The notes under the pieces are model-generated. The model saw only the letters and a list, made by a program, of their open reading frames with translations, searched no databases and had not been told where the DNA came from. From positions 106,059,222 to 106,123,221 of the forward strand of contig NC_059075.1 of the NCBI RefSeq assembly GCF_020497125.1: a stretch of 64,000 nt of DNA. Reading direction: 5' to 3'. The stretch is from Mauremys mutica (Eukaryota > Chordata > Testudines > Geoemydidae). Shown here one piece after another: positions 46,245 to 58,367 of this stretch. The position numbers and the translations under genes are program-made. Position 1 is the first letter of the stretch. Each line of letters begins with the position of its first letter.

Positions 46245-47027
46245 GTAAGGTGATATAGATTAACTTTGTATATAAGAAGGCTACATAACTTGTAAGGCCA
46301 TGGCAGATACCGAGAAACAGTTAGAGTATCTCACCATCACAGTCAAATCTTAATAAAATGGCAAGGTCAGAAGTGCACACAGATCTTGGGGTTGCCATAC
46401 AAACTGGTAAAACTTAATGGTGTCCTGTCCAAGATAAAGAGCTAAATTCACTGGTACACTCCAGCTGCTTTGTACTGCTTTGCAGAGGCAAAACCAAGTT
46501 TACAGATTGGAATAACTAAAGTGGTTCCCTCAGCCAAAATGTGCCAATTAATCTAGCCCAGAACAGCTAGAAGAATGCCAGTTATTGTAAAAGAAGGGAC
46601 TTCTTGATGTTAAGGCTATGAGATTGAGTATGGGAAATGCTGAGAGGTCAAGCATATGATAAGTCATGACAAGTCCTAGAATGGTATTAAGAACTTCCAG
46701 AACAAAGTCACTAGCAAGACATTGCATGAAAGTGTATTGAGGTACGTTCATAAGCAGAAAAGCTTGCCTTGCCATGTACATGATAAAAATGCCATTTCAT
46801 GCTGTGCCCCATAAAATTAATGTTAGTATTTACTAGTCATGAAGCAAAATGAAACATGATTATAAATGACAAATGTTTGGATCACTGATATAAAATACTG
46901 TAGTTGATCTTACAAAAAAATCTATAGGGTAAAAACACAGTTAATATTGGAGCTCTAATTGTTTTGTTTTCCTTTCAGCGAATGTTCTTGCTGTACTAAT
47001 AATACATACATTTTTTTTACCAAATAG

Positions 47028-47294
47028 AACCCAGTGTAGTTTCCAACCTCAAAGTTATAAATGTCAGCACAACCGAAGTAACACTGACATGGCAAAACAG
47101 TGATGCTGAGGCTTCTAAGTACACGTATAGGATACTCTATAAAGATGACGGAACTTCAGTTCAACAAAACATCACTTCCCAAACCATGAATGCCACCCTT
47201 ACAGGATTGAAACCTGGTACCTTGTATCTATTTAAGGTATTCTCACGAGTTTCAGGGACTGAAGGAGACTCCAACCCCACAAATACTTATACAA
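47028..47294 (+). CDS. PTPRJ: PTPRJ FN3 exon Z2
   Basis: An intact 267-nt exon (89 codons) with acceptor TTTTTACCAAATAG and donor A|GTAAGT, phase 1 on both sides. The frame reads PSVVSNLKVINVSTTEVTLT, then KYTYRILYKDDGTSV, then GLKPGTLYLFKVFSRVSGTE. It has all core FN3 features: the B-strand Trp, the Tyr of strand C and the G-L-x-P-G-T-x-Y motif. It has no early Met, so ATG-based ORF calls miss it. It is the intact paralogue of the broken Z1. I infer that it is used in the receptor. Confidence 0.82.
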
Positions 47295-48099
47295 GTAAGT
47301 CATTGAAATCTCTTTCAAGAAAACATTCTTAAATTATAATCTGTGATTTCAACATTTGTCACTTCATCACTTTGTCTGATTCATGACATTTCTATACATC
47401 TTTTCCAACCCAACAGATGTTTGAGTAGCTAAATTCCTCTATTACTTCTGTTTTGGATATTTTTGTTGTTTTTTCTCTAAATGCCTTGCCTACCTCCTCA
47501 TCCTGATTTAGTGGTCTGTACTAGACCTCCCAAAATGACATTGCTCCTTGTTTTGTTTTGTTTTGTTTTTTCCTTCTTTTATCTTCACCCAGGAGGTTTG
47601 TCTGTCATCTCCTTCTGAACCTCAGTACAAGTATAAATATTCTTGATGTATAATGGAACACCACCTCCTTTTTTTGTTACACTGTATGTAAAAGCTAGTG
47701 TAGCAGATCTTCCACAGTGGAGTAACCTGCACTGATCTATAGGAATTCACAGCAGGTTAAACGGTAGAAACTCATTATAGCAAGCAATAGAATAAATTGA
47801 CATATCTCTGGAACATGAAAATGAAAAGAACAAAAATTGGGACCACTAGCCATTGTAATTTTATCACAGATAGATAGTCTGATCAAATGCCAATTTTATT
47901 TGTGTAAATGTCAAAACAGTAAGTGGAAATTTACAACACTATTTGTTTATTTGTCCATTTTTTTTAAATGAACACCCCACCCCATACATCTATTAATAAT
48001 TTTTAAGAATTTTGCTGGAGGGAGGTCCTACATGTTTTCCTAAATATTACTCTCTCTCTCTCTCTAAAAATGTATTTGTTCTTGTTTTTCCCCAACTAG

Positions 48100-48372
48100 A
48101 GCCCAGTCCAGTTTCTGACATTCAGGCCACAAATATCGGCACAGAACAAGTGACCTTAACGTGGGAAAACAATGACACTGCTGCTTCTAATTACACATAT
48201 GTGATATACACTGATGGAAATGGAATTTCAGCTACTCGGAACCAAACCTTCCAAAACAAAAATGTGGTAATTGGGGGATTATGGCCTGGTACCCCTTATA
48301 ACTTCACAATAGTTCCACTAGCAGCGGATAACATGACTGAAGGAGACCCAAAAGTCATACACATCTGTACAG
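48100..48372 (+). CDS. PTPRJ: PTPRJ FN3 exon Y6
   Basis: The oldest-looking Y exon, intact at 273 nt, acceptor TTTTTCCCCAACTAG, donor G|GTAAGT, phase 1 on both sides. Differences from the amplified Y copies include AASNYTY, ISATRNQTF, VVIGGLWPGTPYNF and the end HICTG. It lies in a block without the CAGGGC MITE, without a Penelope copy and without an adjacent X exon. It is therefore the outgroup for the amplified set. Confidence 0.83.
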
Positions 48373-49491
48373 GTAAGTAATAGAAATACACAGAATATGT
48401 TGCTTACAATTAAATGCAGGCACTCTTTCTTTCCTCTGTTACTCCCCACAACCCCAATGTACATGTATTTGTTTATGTAATAAAAGTACTCCATATTGTC
48501 ATCTTGCCTCCTGTTATGTGCTCCAGCCTTTACATTTCTGTTAGAATAAAAGTTTGGCTGTGAGAGCATGAGATCATCAAATTACTGATTGGAAATCAGC
48601 TCATTTTTCATTCTGAATCTTTCAGAAGTAGAACTAATGTCCTGTTCATCATGGGCCAGTTGCTTGAGTCTGGCCAAGCTGTGTTCAGCACAAAGCTAGA
48701 GAGAAGTAATGCTAACAGTATACAGTATCTACACTTGTGGCTAAAGTTTGATTCCCAGCTCAAGGAGACATGCTTGCATGCTAAAAACAGAGCTTAGCCA
48801 TGGTGGTGAAAGCAGCGGGATGGGCCAGCTATCCTGAGTATGTGCCTAGGGTCTTTGATGGGCATATATACTCCAGGTGGCTAGGCCATTCCTCTACTAG
48901 TGCTGCCATGGCTACAAACTTTTTTTAGTGTGCTAGCTCAATGAGAGCTAGTACAAGTATGTCTCCTTGAGCTGGAGATTACACTTCCAGCTCCAAGTGT
49001 AGACATCCGCTAAGACACATCTTCATTTCTCTAATTTTGAGGCTGGTGGAGGCCAGTTCAGCTCCACCATAACTTAGAGCAGCCTAATGGCTGCTCTAAG
49101 AGCCAGATTTTCAAAGGTATTCAAGCATGGGAAGATGAAGATTGGTGCCCAGTGGGACTTTTAAAGGTGCATTTAAAAATCCCAGTGGGCACATATCTGC
49201 ATCTTTAGGTGTCTAAATACTCTTGAAAATCTGGCCCTAAATATCTCTGGCAGTAATGGTCTTTATGAAGCACTTTACCAGAGGATCACTTGAGTACAAG
49301 ATCTCTGTCATACTCCTACACTTGGAAGGAGTATGGGGGCAGGTGGGGCACTGGATGGGTGGCATAGAGACACCAGTTCAGTCCCCTCCAGGAATTTCCC
49401 TAAACCCAGATGGATCCAAAAATGCCCCATTAAGAACACTTTCCAGGTGCTGTACTAAGTACTGCAAAACAGCTAGAAGGGGTGCTGAAGG

Positions 49492-49500
<9 letters not shown>

Positions 49501-49573
<73 letters not shown>
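49501..49573. repeat. (CA)n microsatellite
   Basis: Uninterrupted CA run of about 35 units in the intron after Y6, preceded by a CT run. Confidence 0.95.
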
Positions 49574-49576
<3 letters not shown>

Positions 49577-50444
49577 TACAGTCTGAATTTTCTTGTGAAT
49601 ATTTCACATGCTTGTATCTAGGCATATCTCAGTGATGAGGTGTTAGTGGTTTCCACATGCACAGTATGCAGGCACCCAAAAGTACATTATTGTGTAGATT
49701 GGCAAAAAAAATTGTTTGTTTGTTTTAGTTTACTTCAATCAGTAGAAAGAATCAACTAACTTGTAACCAATTTAACCTAAAATGGATCCTTTCTCTGTGA
49801 TAGTTTTCTGAGGTTCCCAGAATTATAAATTAGTGTGTTACCCCCTCAGCCTCTGCAAGTGAGTTTTGCTACTGCTAAGCTGTGACACGATTCCCTGACA
49901 CACCAGCTTATCTGTCTTGCCAGCAAACTCTTCAGGACTCTGCTAGTCTAAACCTTGTTTGGCAGGTAACAAATAGTGAACCTCAATTCCCGAGTTCTTT
50001 ATAGAACAGTCATTCATTCATGAGGTGTCTAATGTTGCTTACCTTTTGGGTGGCATACATTCTTTGCAAGCTAGTTGCTTCTTACTGCATTTTTAAACAC
50101 AGTGTAAACTCGTAAACCTCAGAATGTTTGGCAGGTTGCCATAAAAAGAGAAAAATGGGCAGAGAACAAAGGCAAAATGTATACTATAAATCAGAGAAGA
50201 AAGGAATTATAGCACCATGGGAAGAGAGAAGACTGAGCATGTGGTATAGAGATGAGAGAGAACAGAAAAATAGCAGAAAACATAAAAGGAAAGAGGTGCT
50301 AGATAATATTTATTTAGTAATACAATAGATGTATGTGGTGCTTCCCAGGCAGATGAAAACCAGGGTTCCTGCCCTGTAGAGCTTAAGTGGATTAAACAGA
50401 TAACCATCCAGTTTGTTCTACTAACCTCTTTTCTTCTTTTGCAG

Positions 50445-50717
50445 AGGCTGCACCAGTGCTTTCATTTAACTGTACACCAGTGACTAAAGAGCCTAAGTTA
50501 ACACTAAAGTGGGAGCTCCCTGCTGGTGACAGTACTAACTTCAGCATTAACACATTCAATGATGCCTGGAGCAACAAAACACTGGTTTTGGCTGGTAGCC
50601 TAGAAACAACTGTAACAAATTTAAATTATTCCACCTCCTACAATGTTAGTATTATAACCTGTTCATGTGGGAAAGACAGCCTTCCAAAGGAAACAACGTG
50701 TGATACAAGTATCACTG
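50445..50717 (+). CDS. PTPRJ: PTPRJ membrane-proximal FN3 exon
   Basis: 273 nt, acceptor TTCTTCTTTTGCAG, donor G|GTAAGT, phase 1 on both sides. It reads APVLSFNCTPVTKEPKLTLK then WELPAG, a run containing WSNKT, then NLNYSTSYNVSIITCSCGKD. The pattern KEPxLxLKW, then W-N-N/K-x-T, then the NxSTSYNxSI motif and Cys-Gly-Lys is that of the penultimate FN3 domains of PTPRJ. It is single-copy here and clearly distinct from the Y and Z families. Paired cysteines probably form a disulfide. Confidence 0.9.
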
Positions 50718-51212
50718 GTAAGTGTAAAAAGTTTGGTGTGGGGTACAGGGCCAAAAAAACAAAAAGCAAAAAAACCTCTCTAAGTTGCAAAATGTGTAGC
50801 ATTATACAGTACATGTGAATATTCAAGCTATGAGAGAGAGACTTTATCTTCATTCAAAGTTGTGTGTGAGAATTTATATATTAACTATGTAGAATTAGTA
50901 TGATCAAAGATATGAACTTTTATTTCCTTACAGCATTTTTATATGGATGAGACACTATTTCTTTGTTGACTTGCTTGATTTTAAAGCTGCTTCTTTAAGT
51001 GACATTTAAAATGTGCTGGGTAATGTGGGTTTATATGATGTTGCCCAATGTGCAAATTGCAGTAATGAGAGAAAATGGTGGGCTTTCTTTGTAACTTTTT
51101 CTAGGTAGTTGGCAAAGATAGATATTTCAACATAAGGTATCTTTCCCCTTGATTCACCTTTTCCTTCCCATATGTTGAGATGCTAATTAATATTAATATT
51201 TCTCTGTCACAG

Positions 51213-51344
51213 ACCCACCTGCTCCAATAGAAAAGCCTATTATTACGTCAATCACTCACAACTCCTTTAAAATTAAGTTCAGTGGGTTTGAGTCAAAAAA
51301 TGGACCGCTAAAGGCCTATGCAATAGTAATCACAACAACTAAAG
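51213..51344 (+). CDS. PTPRJ: PTPRJ exon, first half of the last FN3 domain
   Basis: 132 nt (44 codons), acceptor TCTCTGTCACAG, donor G|GTAAGA, phase 1 on both sides. It reads DPPAPIEKPIITSITHNSFK, then KFSGFESKNGPLKAYAIVIT. The DPPxP opening, the HNSxKxKFSGFE motif and GPxKAYA are PTPRJ signatures. The rest of this domain is in the next exon, after a 3.6-kb intron. Confidence 0.9.
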
Positions 51345-54300
51345 GTAAGATGTTAGGATGTTAGCTCCCAGATGTATTATTATTATATCAGACATCATGT
51401 GTATATCCATCGGGACAAAATTTTTAGATCTTAAACTAAGTGGAAGGGGAAGAGTTACTCCTGATATTTGCAGTTGCTGTTCAGAAACATAGAGTGAAAT
51501 TCTGACTCAACTAAAGTCAATGGCAAAACTCTCATTGACTTCATAGGCCAGGATTTCACTCATAGACTTGACTGGACTGAATTATTCTAGTTCATAGGCC
51601 TTTCACAATGTTGGCACTGTTCTATCTGATCAGCTTCCTTATTGGTTTGCCAGTAACACCAACTGCAAAATTGTATAGTGTCTTTTTTTTTTTTTTGTAG
51701 AATGATTCTAGGAGCTGGTAATTAACAACTTCTGAATTTTGGGGTGTTTTTCAAGGTTGTGAAGATTATTACAATAAAAATGTCAGAAAGTTGGGGGGGA
51801 TGAAGCACTGTTCTCCCATTGTACTAGTAATATCCTATTGTCATTGGGGGGATTTTTATGGATGAAAGGCAGGACGAACATTGTCAGCATCATGCTAAGG
51901 AAAACTGAGGAAGCCTTATGGCTTCCTATGGAGAATTGCTATAAAACACATTATCTTTAAAACATCAAAAATCAAAGACAAATTTTACTTGGTTAACCAC
52001 AGTGATAATTCATGAAATCAGCAAGCCTGTTCTTTGCAGGCTAAAATATGTTTCGTTCCTGCAAATGAGGGCAGCTGAAATAAGTTGTTCCCCAATGCAG
52101 GATTGTATTGACATATAAACAGATATAACAACTGAACTTAGGGTCACCAGATGACAAAACCAAACTATCGGGACACGTGGGGGGGGTGGGGGGCAGGGCA
52201 CTGCCGAAGCAAAAAAACCCAAAAAACCAGAGCACTGCCAAAGCCAAATATCAGGACAAATGGCTTCCCGGCAATACATCTGTCGGGACGCGGGACAAAC
52301 AGCTGAATATCGTGACAGTCCCGATTTTATCGGGACCACCCTACCTCAACTTGCCTTTTGTTTTAACAATGAGTATGCATCTCTCAGCAGCTTCCTTTGT
52401 AGATCTTCCTTCCATATTTTTTTAAAGTACACTTTCTTGTACAATAGTGATTACATCACTGATGATACCTGAATAGCTTCTTGTACTCCGGTATCCTCGG
52501 TTTGCCTTATTTGATGGCCCCAAAATTACATTGTTAATGTCAGTGTTTTATCGACATACTTGTATTTTTTTCAGATGCCTCTAACCACTAATAGTTAAAG
52601 CTAAATCACATGCAAAGCATGGGTCTATATTGTGTTTGTTCACTTGGGCAAGAAAATAGATGTTTCTAGTCATGACTGGTGGAAACTGAGAAAGGAGATA
52701 CCAATTCATCAGCGTCAGATGCTTTACTATAAGGGGAAAAGATTTTAGAAAATGGCTCATCCGCCTTGATAAAGTGTAACGTTAATGCTCCAACTGTATA
52801 ACGCTCAATTGTCTGTAATCTTAGTACACTAAGTTTAGGGTGGGTTTGTGGTGTTTGGGTCAATAATAGAAGTCATTTGTAACTTTTTCATCATTCTCTT
52901 CAGTGCAGAAACAGCATCAGCTGCTCTAATGTAAAGCAAGCAGGATTTCAGAGAACCTATTCTGTCCTGAGCCCTGATCCTGTACCATTAAAGACAATGA
53001 TTTCAGTTAGCCCTAAGTTCCCCTGTAGCATGCACATAATTTGTTTTTTAGCTGTTACAGTTTGCTAACAAAACAACCTTCCCTAGCTTTTCCGCAACCT
53101 CTTGTTAGATATTAATTTAATGCAATTTTCTTTAAAAGGCGGGGGTGTATTTTTTTAAAATAATAAGTGCGGATGCCCGAGGGCAGCCTTGAGTTCAGGG
53201 CTAGAAGACCTCATGAGATCCCTTCCAGTCTGACACTTTTATGGTTCACTTCTGTGATATGCACAAATTCCTCTAACGGTGGCCGGCTACTTCCTCCTCA
53301 CATAACACTGAACATTTAACTCTGTGTGTTTGCTATGAACTCATCTCTGGCAGCAAGCAATTTGAAATGCATTGTTACCTGATCATTTTTACATGCTTTA
53401 GCGACATAATCTGCTTCAAAATCCCGGAATTAATTCTTTCCTTGACATCATCATAGGGCAGGGATTGGGAGAAACAGCCTAATGTACTTAGACAACCTTG
53501 CTTCATGTTTTGTGATATAAGGTGTTTTTATACCATGTTACCCACTCCACCTTCATCCTCGAATTTACAACATTAGATTAAAAATTATGTTTAGAACATT
53601 ATCTTAAGCAATTTGACTTAGCGATTGCATGGCTTGATCGCATTAAGAGTCCAGTCAACCCAGGAACCATTTCTTCTGAGTCTTCTGAACTAGGAGCTGT
53701 TGCTTCCCAAACAACTCCTATTTGGGCTATGTTGACCAGTTCTTTTAACAGCAAGAGGAAGCAGAAGCAGCTCTTACTTCTCAGGTTCTTCAGGTTTATG
53801 TGCTAAATCCTGTCTTCACTACCAAATTGGGTCCTATTTCTTAACTCGACTCTTCAAGGTGATTTTCTGACTCAGTATTAAGCACAGTTTTGCAGCTAGT
53901 GGAGACAGGGATGATGTAGTACCATGGCCTACCAGGTCTGGCTTTCGTCTGGTTGCTGCTTTAGTTTCTCCTCCCTCAGTCTAGATCACCCACTCTCGGA
54001 GTCTGGTTTGGTTTCTGCAGTAGTGAGGGGTCCAAGTCACTGCAAAAGGCAGTCATGAAAGAAAAAGTCCACTCCTTCCAGGGTCTCTAGCTCCAAAACA
54101 AACACGAGTCTTCCACCTCAGTCTCAAGCTGGACAAAGCCCCTCCTTCCTGAAGATGTCTGTCTGTCTTCTTTCTTCAAAATCCAGATATGCTCTAGCCT
54201 GCCATCTTTTCTTCTCATCACTCATCCTCTCCTGGGCTTCTCTGATTCTCTCCCTGCTCTCTACCAAGCACTGACTGCCAGGGCTTTCTACCTGGAATCT

Positions 54301-54968
54301 CCCTGCACATCTTTTGGTCCTCTACAAGTTTCTGTTTTAGCTCCACCCCAGAAGGCCTAATTTAGCCACATGACCTGCCTGTTACGTGACTTTGCTCATT
54401 TTCTTCACCTGGACAGGTGGGTAAGTGTGTCACAGGTGGGAGTGGATTCATCTCCTCTGAAAGGGCAATTCTTAAAGTCACCCAGTGACAGCCAAGTTGT
54501 GTTGAATGTCTTGTCAGCTGGCTTTGATAAACCTGTATGTGTCAACTGATCATGGTTAAACATGGCTTGTCCCATCTACACTGACTGCAAAGCTGTGTTA
54601 GTTAAAGGTCAGGTTCTAACTTGATCAGATGTGTCTAGTGAAGACTATCCTAGAAGGATTTTCAGCAGTGTGCAGTGAAGTTTCACTACAGAAGACTTCA
54701 GCGCAGGTAGTTTTCTGCAAAGAAGTTTTTTGTATATCCAAAAGGTTATTGCTCTGGGGACAAAATAAATAAATTGTTCTACAGTGAAAAGAGTATCTGA
54801 AATTTGTCCATATTGCCCTTTAATTTCAGGCAATATTCCACATTTGCTGGAATATTCATAATCGTTAGTTAGTATTTTACTATTATTGCCCTTGAGGCAG
54901 TCCCTGTATTTTAAAATATAATTTTACAAAAACATTAGTTGATGTCTGTTGTATATTTGTATTTTCAG
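51345..54968. other. PTPRJ: Intron between the two parts of the last FN3 domain
   Basis: Contains a short foldback repeat at about 51503-51575 (inverted GTGAAATTCTG / CAGGATTTCAC), a MITE with TAGGGTCACCAG and GGGACCACCCTA ends at 52139-52343, and a plus-strand CR1 3' tail at about 53190-53245. The stretch at 53600-54450 has LTR-like composition but no ends that I can define. No coding exon seen. Confidence 0.6.
52139..52343. mobile_element. MITE with TAGGGTCACCAGA ends
   Basis: The termini TAGGGTCACC and GGGACCACCCTA are roughly inverted. Internal CGGGAC repeats appear on both sides. Non-coding. Confidence 0.55.
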
Positions 54969-55182
54969 AAGGCAATATACCTGCAAATAGCAGCTTGAAC
55001 TATACATACAATGACTTCAAGGAAAATAAAAGAAAAACTTACATAACAAGTGTCATAACCGCTACGCAAATGAGAGCCTTTTCCTCCCGTTCAGATAGTT
55101 CACAATATGAAATGGAAGTAGGAGATGCATCCAAATCGCATGCCTATTCCAATGGGCCGCTGGAACCACTTGGTTCATACCG
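54969..55182 (+). CDS. PTPRJ: PTPRJ exon, second half of the last FN3 domain
   Basis: 214 nt, acceptor TTGTATTTTCAG, donor CG|GTATTT, starting in phase 1 and ending in phase 2. It reads NSSLNYTYNDFKENKRKTYI then the run containing QYEMEVGD, ending GPLEPLGSYR. The YTYxDFK and G-x-LEPLGSYR motifs match PTPRJ. The donor is weaker than those of the FN3 exons (GTATTT). Splicing to 55328 restores the Arg codon (CG plus G). Confidence 0.9.
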
Positions 55183-55327
55183 GTATTTATCTTGTTGGTT
55201 GTTGTAATTTCCTTGTATACAATTGAAATCTAAGTAATCATTGGATCACCAGATCATAAATACTAACTGTCAGGCTTCAATTGTTAACTCAATCTAATGT
55301 GACTATTTTGTTTTCCCTCCTCATCAG

Positions 55328-55446
55328 GGCGAGTGTTGCAGGTTTCACTAAAATTGAATTTAACAATGGTGAACTTATTGTTGAAGAGAGAAGCTATGTA
55401 TCATTTACACCTTATTCTCAGGCAATTACATTACTCCAGGATCCAG
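55328..55446 (+). CDS. PTPRJ: PTPRJ juxtamembrane ectodomain exon
   Basis: 119 nt, acceptor CCTCCTCATCAG, donor G|GTAAAG, phase 2 in and phase 1 out. It reads (R)ASVAGFTKIEFNNG, then EERSYVSFTPYSQAITLLQD and PG. The VAGFT, SYVSF and QDPG strings are PTPRJ signatures immediately before the membrane. The region resembles the SEA-like cleavage-proximal part of R3 receptors in position only; I see no direct cleavage motif. Confidence 0.9.
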
Positions 55447-55939
55447 GTAAAGCTAAAATAAAATGTTGCATTGAATGTTTTGCATATATTGGGCCCAACT
55501 GGGTTCTCATTTCAGTTCTTGGCAAATCACTTCAATGAAAGGAGGCTTGGGTCTGTTTATCTATAATATTGTAATATAATTGGTCTGTAGATTTACAACT
55601 GAGCAGTTCTACGAAAACTCTCTTGTATGCATATATTACATAATCCCTAACAGAAAAAATAAGTGACAAAACAAGCCTTAAACATGATATACTAAAATGA
55701 GAGTGGAAAGCTGCTGATACGATAAGACTTTGAGAGATAAGTAAAGCAGGGATTGAAATTATTGTGTTTTTGCACTCCCTGTAAATTAGAGATTGACATG
55801 TAGAAAAGAAATGGTGGAATCATGCTCCTATAATCCAAGTATTTCTTGTTTAGCCCCATTTTTACTGCTGTTCTTTATCAACACTTGATATTGGCATCAC
55901 TTAAAGGTGTTTCACAGTTACAGAGAGGAAAGATGGGCC

Positions 55940-56015
55940 GGTGGGTAAAGTGCTAGCTAGGGACTTGAGAGACCCCAGTTTAATTCCTTGCTCTGTCACA
56001 GACTTCCTGTTCCTC
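55940..56015 (+). mobile_element. tRNA-derived SINE fragment (MIR-like)
   Basis: The string GGTAAAGTGCTAGCTAGGGA followed by CCCCAGTTTAATTCC has A-box and B-box-like spacing, then GCTCTGTCACAGACTTCCTG as in the MIR core. Confidence 0.4.
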
Positions 56016-56073
56016 TAGGCCAGATTTTCAGATGTGTTTAGGTGCCTAAAGATCCAGATAGGTACATAGGGGG

Positions 56074-57311
56074 TGTGACAGGTGCCACCTGGAACTGGGG
56101 TACCACTGAGCCAGCCTGGGCTCCCTTTACACTGTATTGCTGTGACAAGCTCTGAAGCCCCCCTTGAGCACACATACAGGTAGGGACACGCTCAGCTGCA
56201 GTTACATACAGACACTGTGATCAGCTCTGCATGGGAAGGCTTCAGCTAAGGAACTTCCCAGCTGCTCAGGCATGCCACCCACTCTGGAGTGTAAACCCAA
56301 AATTATACCATTTTGCATTGCACAGGGATCTGTATAGCATAAGCTCATGAAATTCATTCCCTCTTTCAATGTGGAAAAGAATATACAGAACAGCTTTCTG
56401 CCCCAAGTTATGATTTCCAGAAAGACAAAGCAAAAACTAATTTATTAACTACAAAAAATAGATTTTAAGTGATTATAAGGGATAGAAATCAAATCAAAGC
56501 AGATTACCTAGCAAATAAGCAAAACACACAAACTAAGCTTAATATACTACATAGATCGGATATGAATAGCAAATTCTCATCCTAAATGATGGTACCAGCA
56601 GGCTGCATGTTCTTAAGGGGCAAGCTGTGCAGGCTTACACTTAGAAATCCCAGGTGTTCCATTCACAGGCTAAAAATCCCTTTAGCCTGCGTCTAGCACT
56701 TTCCCCCAGTTCAGCGTTTGTTCCTCAGGTGTTTCCAGGAGTGTCTTTGGGAAGGGAGTCAGTGAAGAACCACAATGATGTCACTGCCCTGCCTTAAATA
56801 GCCTTTGCATATGGCGGGAACCCTTTGTTTCAAAGCTTGGTTCCCACTCCAGTCAGTGGAAAAATAGTGGGATCCAAGATGGAGTCCAGCACCAGGTGAC
56901 CTGGTTACACATCCCTGTAGTGTTACAGCAGCCATGAGTCGGAGGGTATTTGTAGCTTCCTCAGGAACCCCCCTCCCACCGGTGGGCAATAAGCTTCTTC
57001 TAAGGTCTGTTGTTCTCTCCTTATGGCTTATTAACCTGAATGGGCCCTTCCCAGCCAGCCATGGAGGCTGAGAGCCTTTTGTCTAGTGGGCGTTCCCCAT
57101 GTGTAAACACAATGTGGAATACAGATACATAGTCAATATTCCTAACTTCAGATATGAAAATGATACATGCATACAAATGGGATAATCATATTCAGTAAAT
57201 TATAACCTTTTCAGTGATATCGCACATGGCCTATCCATCATAAAATACATTATGATTATATTAAAATCATATACTAATATCTCTATGAAGAATATGGGGT
57301 GCAGTGTCACA
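56074..57311. mobile_element. Solo LTR, about 1.24 kb
   Basis: Begins TGTGACAGG and ends AGTGTCACA (TG...CA ends with an inverted terminal repeat). Flanks are GGGGG (56069-56073) and GTGGG (57312-57316), a 5-bp duplication with one mismatch. No internal coding region, so a retrovirus-like solo LTR is the simplest reading. It sits inside a palindromic MITE of the family at 18768-18884. Confidence 0.65.
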
Positions 57312-57348
57312 GTGGGATTTTTCAAAATTGCACCAGTGGAATAGATGC

Positions 57349-58168
57349 TGTCATAGGTTTATTCCCCACTTTGAACTTTAGCGTCCACAAGATGGGGACC
57401 TGCATGGGCTCCTCTAAACTTTAAATCCTAGTTTAGATCTGGTAAAGCTGCCACCAGCTAGAAATTCCAGTGTCTAGCACACTCCCTGTTCCCCCAAAAC
57501 TTTCCCTGGGGAACACAGATCCAAAATTCTCGGATCTAACACAAAAGGAAATAGCCCATTCCCCCCATCTCTCCCTCCCTTAGCCGTCGGGAGAGATCAC
57601 CTTGATTCAAACTCCTTGAATCAAAACAAAGAGGGATTCACTTTCCCCCTCCTCTTCCCCTGAAAATCCAAACAAGGGAAGAAATCAATCAGGTTCTAAA
57701 AAGAAAAGATTTTATTAAAAGAAAGAAAGAAAGTACACTATCTCTGTAACACCAGGAAGAAAAATATACAGGGTCTAGCTTATAAACCTGGAGAGACTTC
57801 TCTCCCCCTCCCTTCTCAGAATAATCAAAGTAACAGCAAACAGAAATAAAGAGATTTCTCCAGCAACACACATTTGCAAATACAGAAATTAATTATAAGA
57901 CTAATCCGCCTTTCTAATACTCACTATACTGAATAGAAGAAAATACTTCAGGAAACTTGGAGAACCTGGATATACGTCTGGCCCCTCTTAGATCCAAAGA
58001 GAGAACAAAACCCCAAACAAAGAACACAGACAAAGACTTCCCTCCACAGAGATTTGAAATTATCTTGTCCCTTGATTGGTCCTCTGGTCAGGAGTCCGTC
58101 AGGTTACCGAGCTTGTTAACCCTTTACAGGTAAAAGAGACCTTAACCCTTAACTATCTGTTTATGACA
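57349..58168. mobile_element. Solo LTR, 820 bp, TSD GATGC
   Basis: Begins TGTCATAGG and ends TTTATGACA, flanked by a perfect 5-bp duplication GATGC (57344-57348 and 58169-58173). Non-coding. It is inserted in the same old MITE as the LTR upstream; the MITE arms remain at about 56028-56068 and 58174-58218. Confidence 0.8.
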
Positions 58169-58251
58169 GATGCCTATCTGTCTTTAGGTACCTAAATACC
58201 TTTGAAAATATGGCCTCTCTGTGTGTAGCTATGGTGTAGCACCCAGCGCTG

Positions 58252-58367
58252 GTGCATTGTCTACACTGGCACTTTACAGCACTGAAACTTGCTGTGCTCA
58301 GGGGGTTGTTTTTTCACAGTTGCAGTGACAGTTGCAGTGCTTAAAATTGCCAGTGTAGACAAGCCCT
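58252..58367. mobile_element. MITE with TTGTCTACACTGGCA ends
   Basis: The left ATTGTCTACACTGGCACTTT and right GCCAGTGTAGACAAGCCCT are inverted. Non-coding. Confidence 0.6.

Larger units (their letters stand above)
43900..47027. repeat. PTPRJ: Downstream paralogue of the 8.8-10.2 kb segment
   Basis: Matches 8940-10216 apart from two insertions described separately: the hAT MITE at 44241 and the CR1 at about 44680. No exon until Z2. Confidence 0.7.

Noticed and set aside
20827..49573. CRISPR-like array or bacterial system.
   Set aside because: Direct repeats here are microsatellites, MITEs and segmental duplications. The window is vertebrate nuclear DNA with spliced genes.
49256..49621. Frame ending in a long Thr-His run.
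   Set aside because: The run is the translated CA microsatellite.
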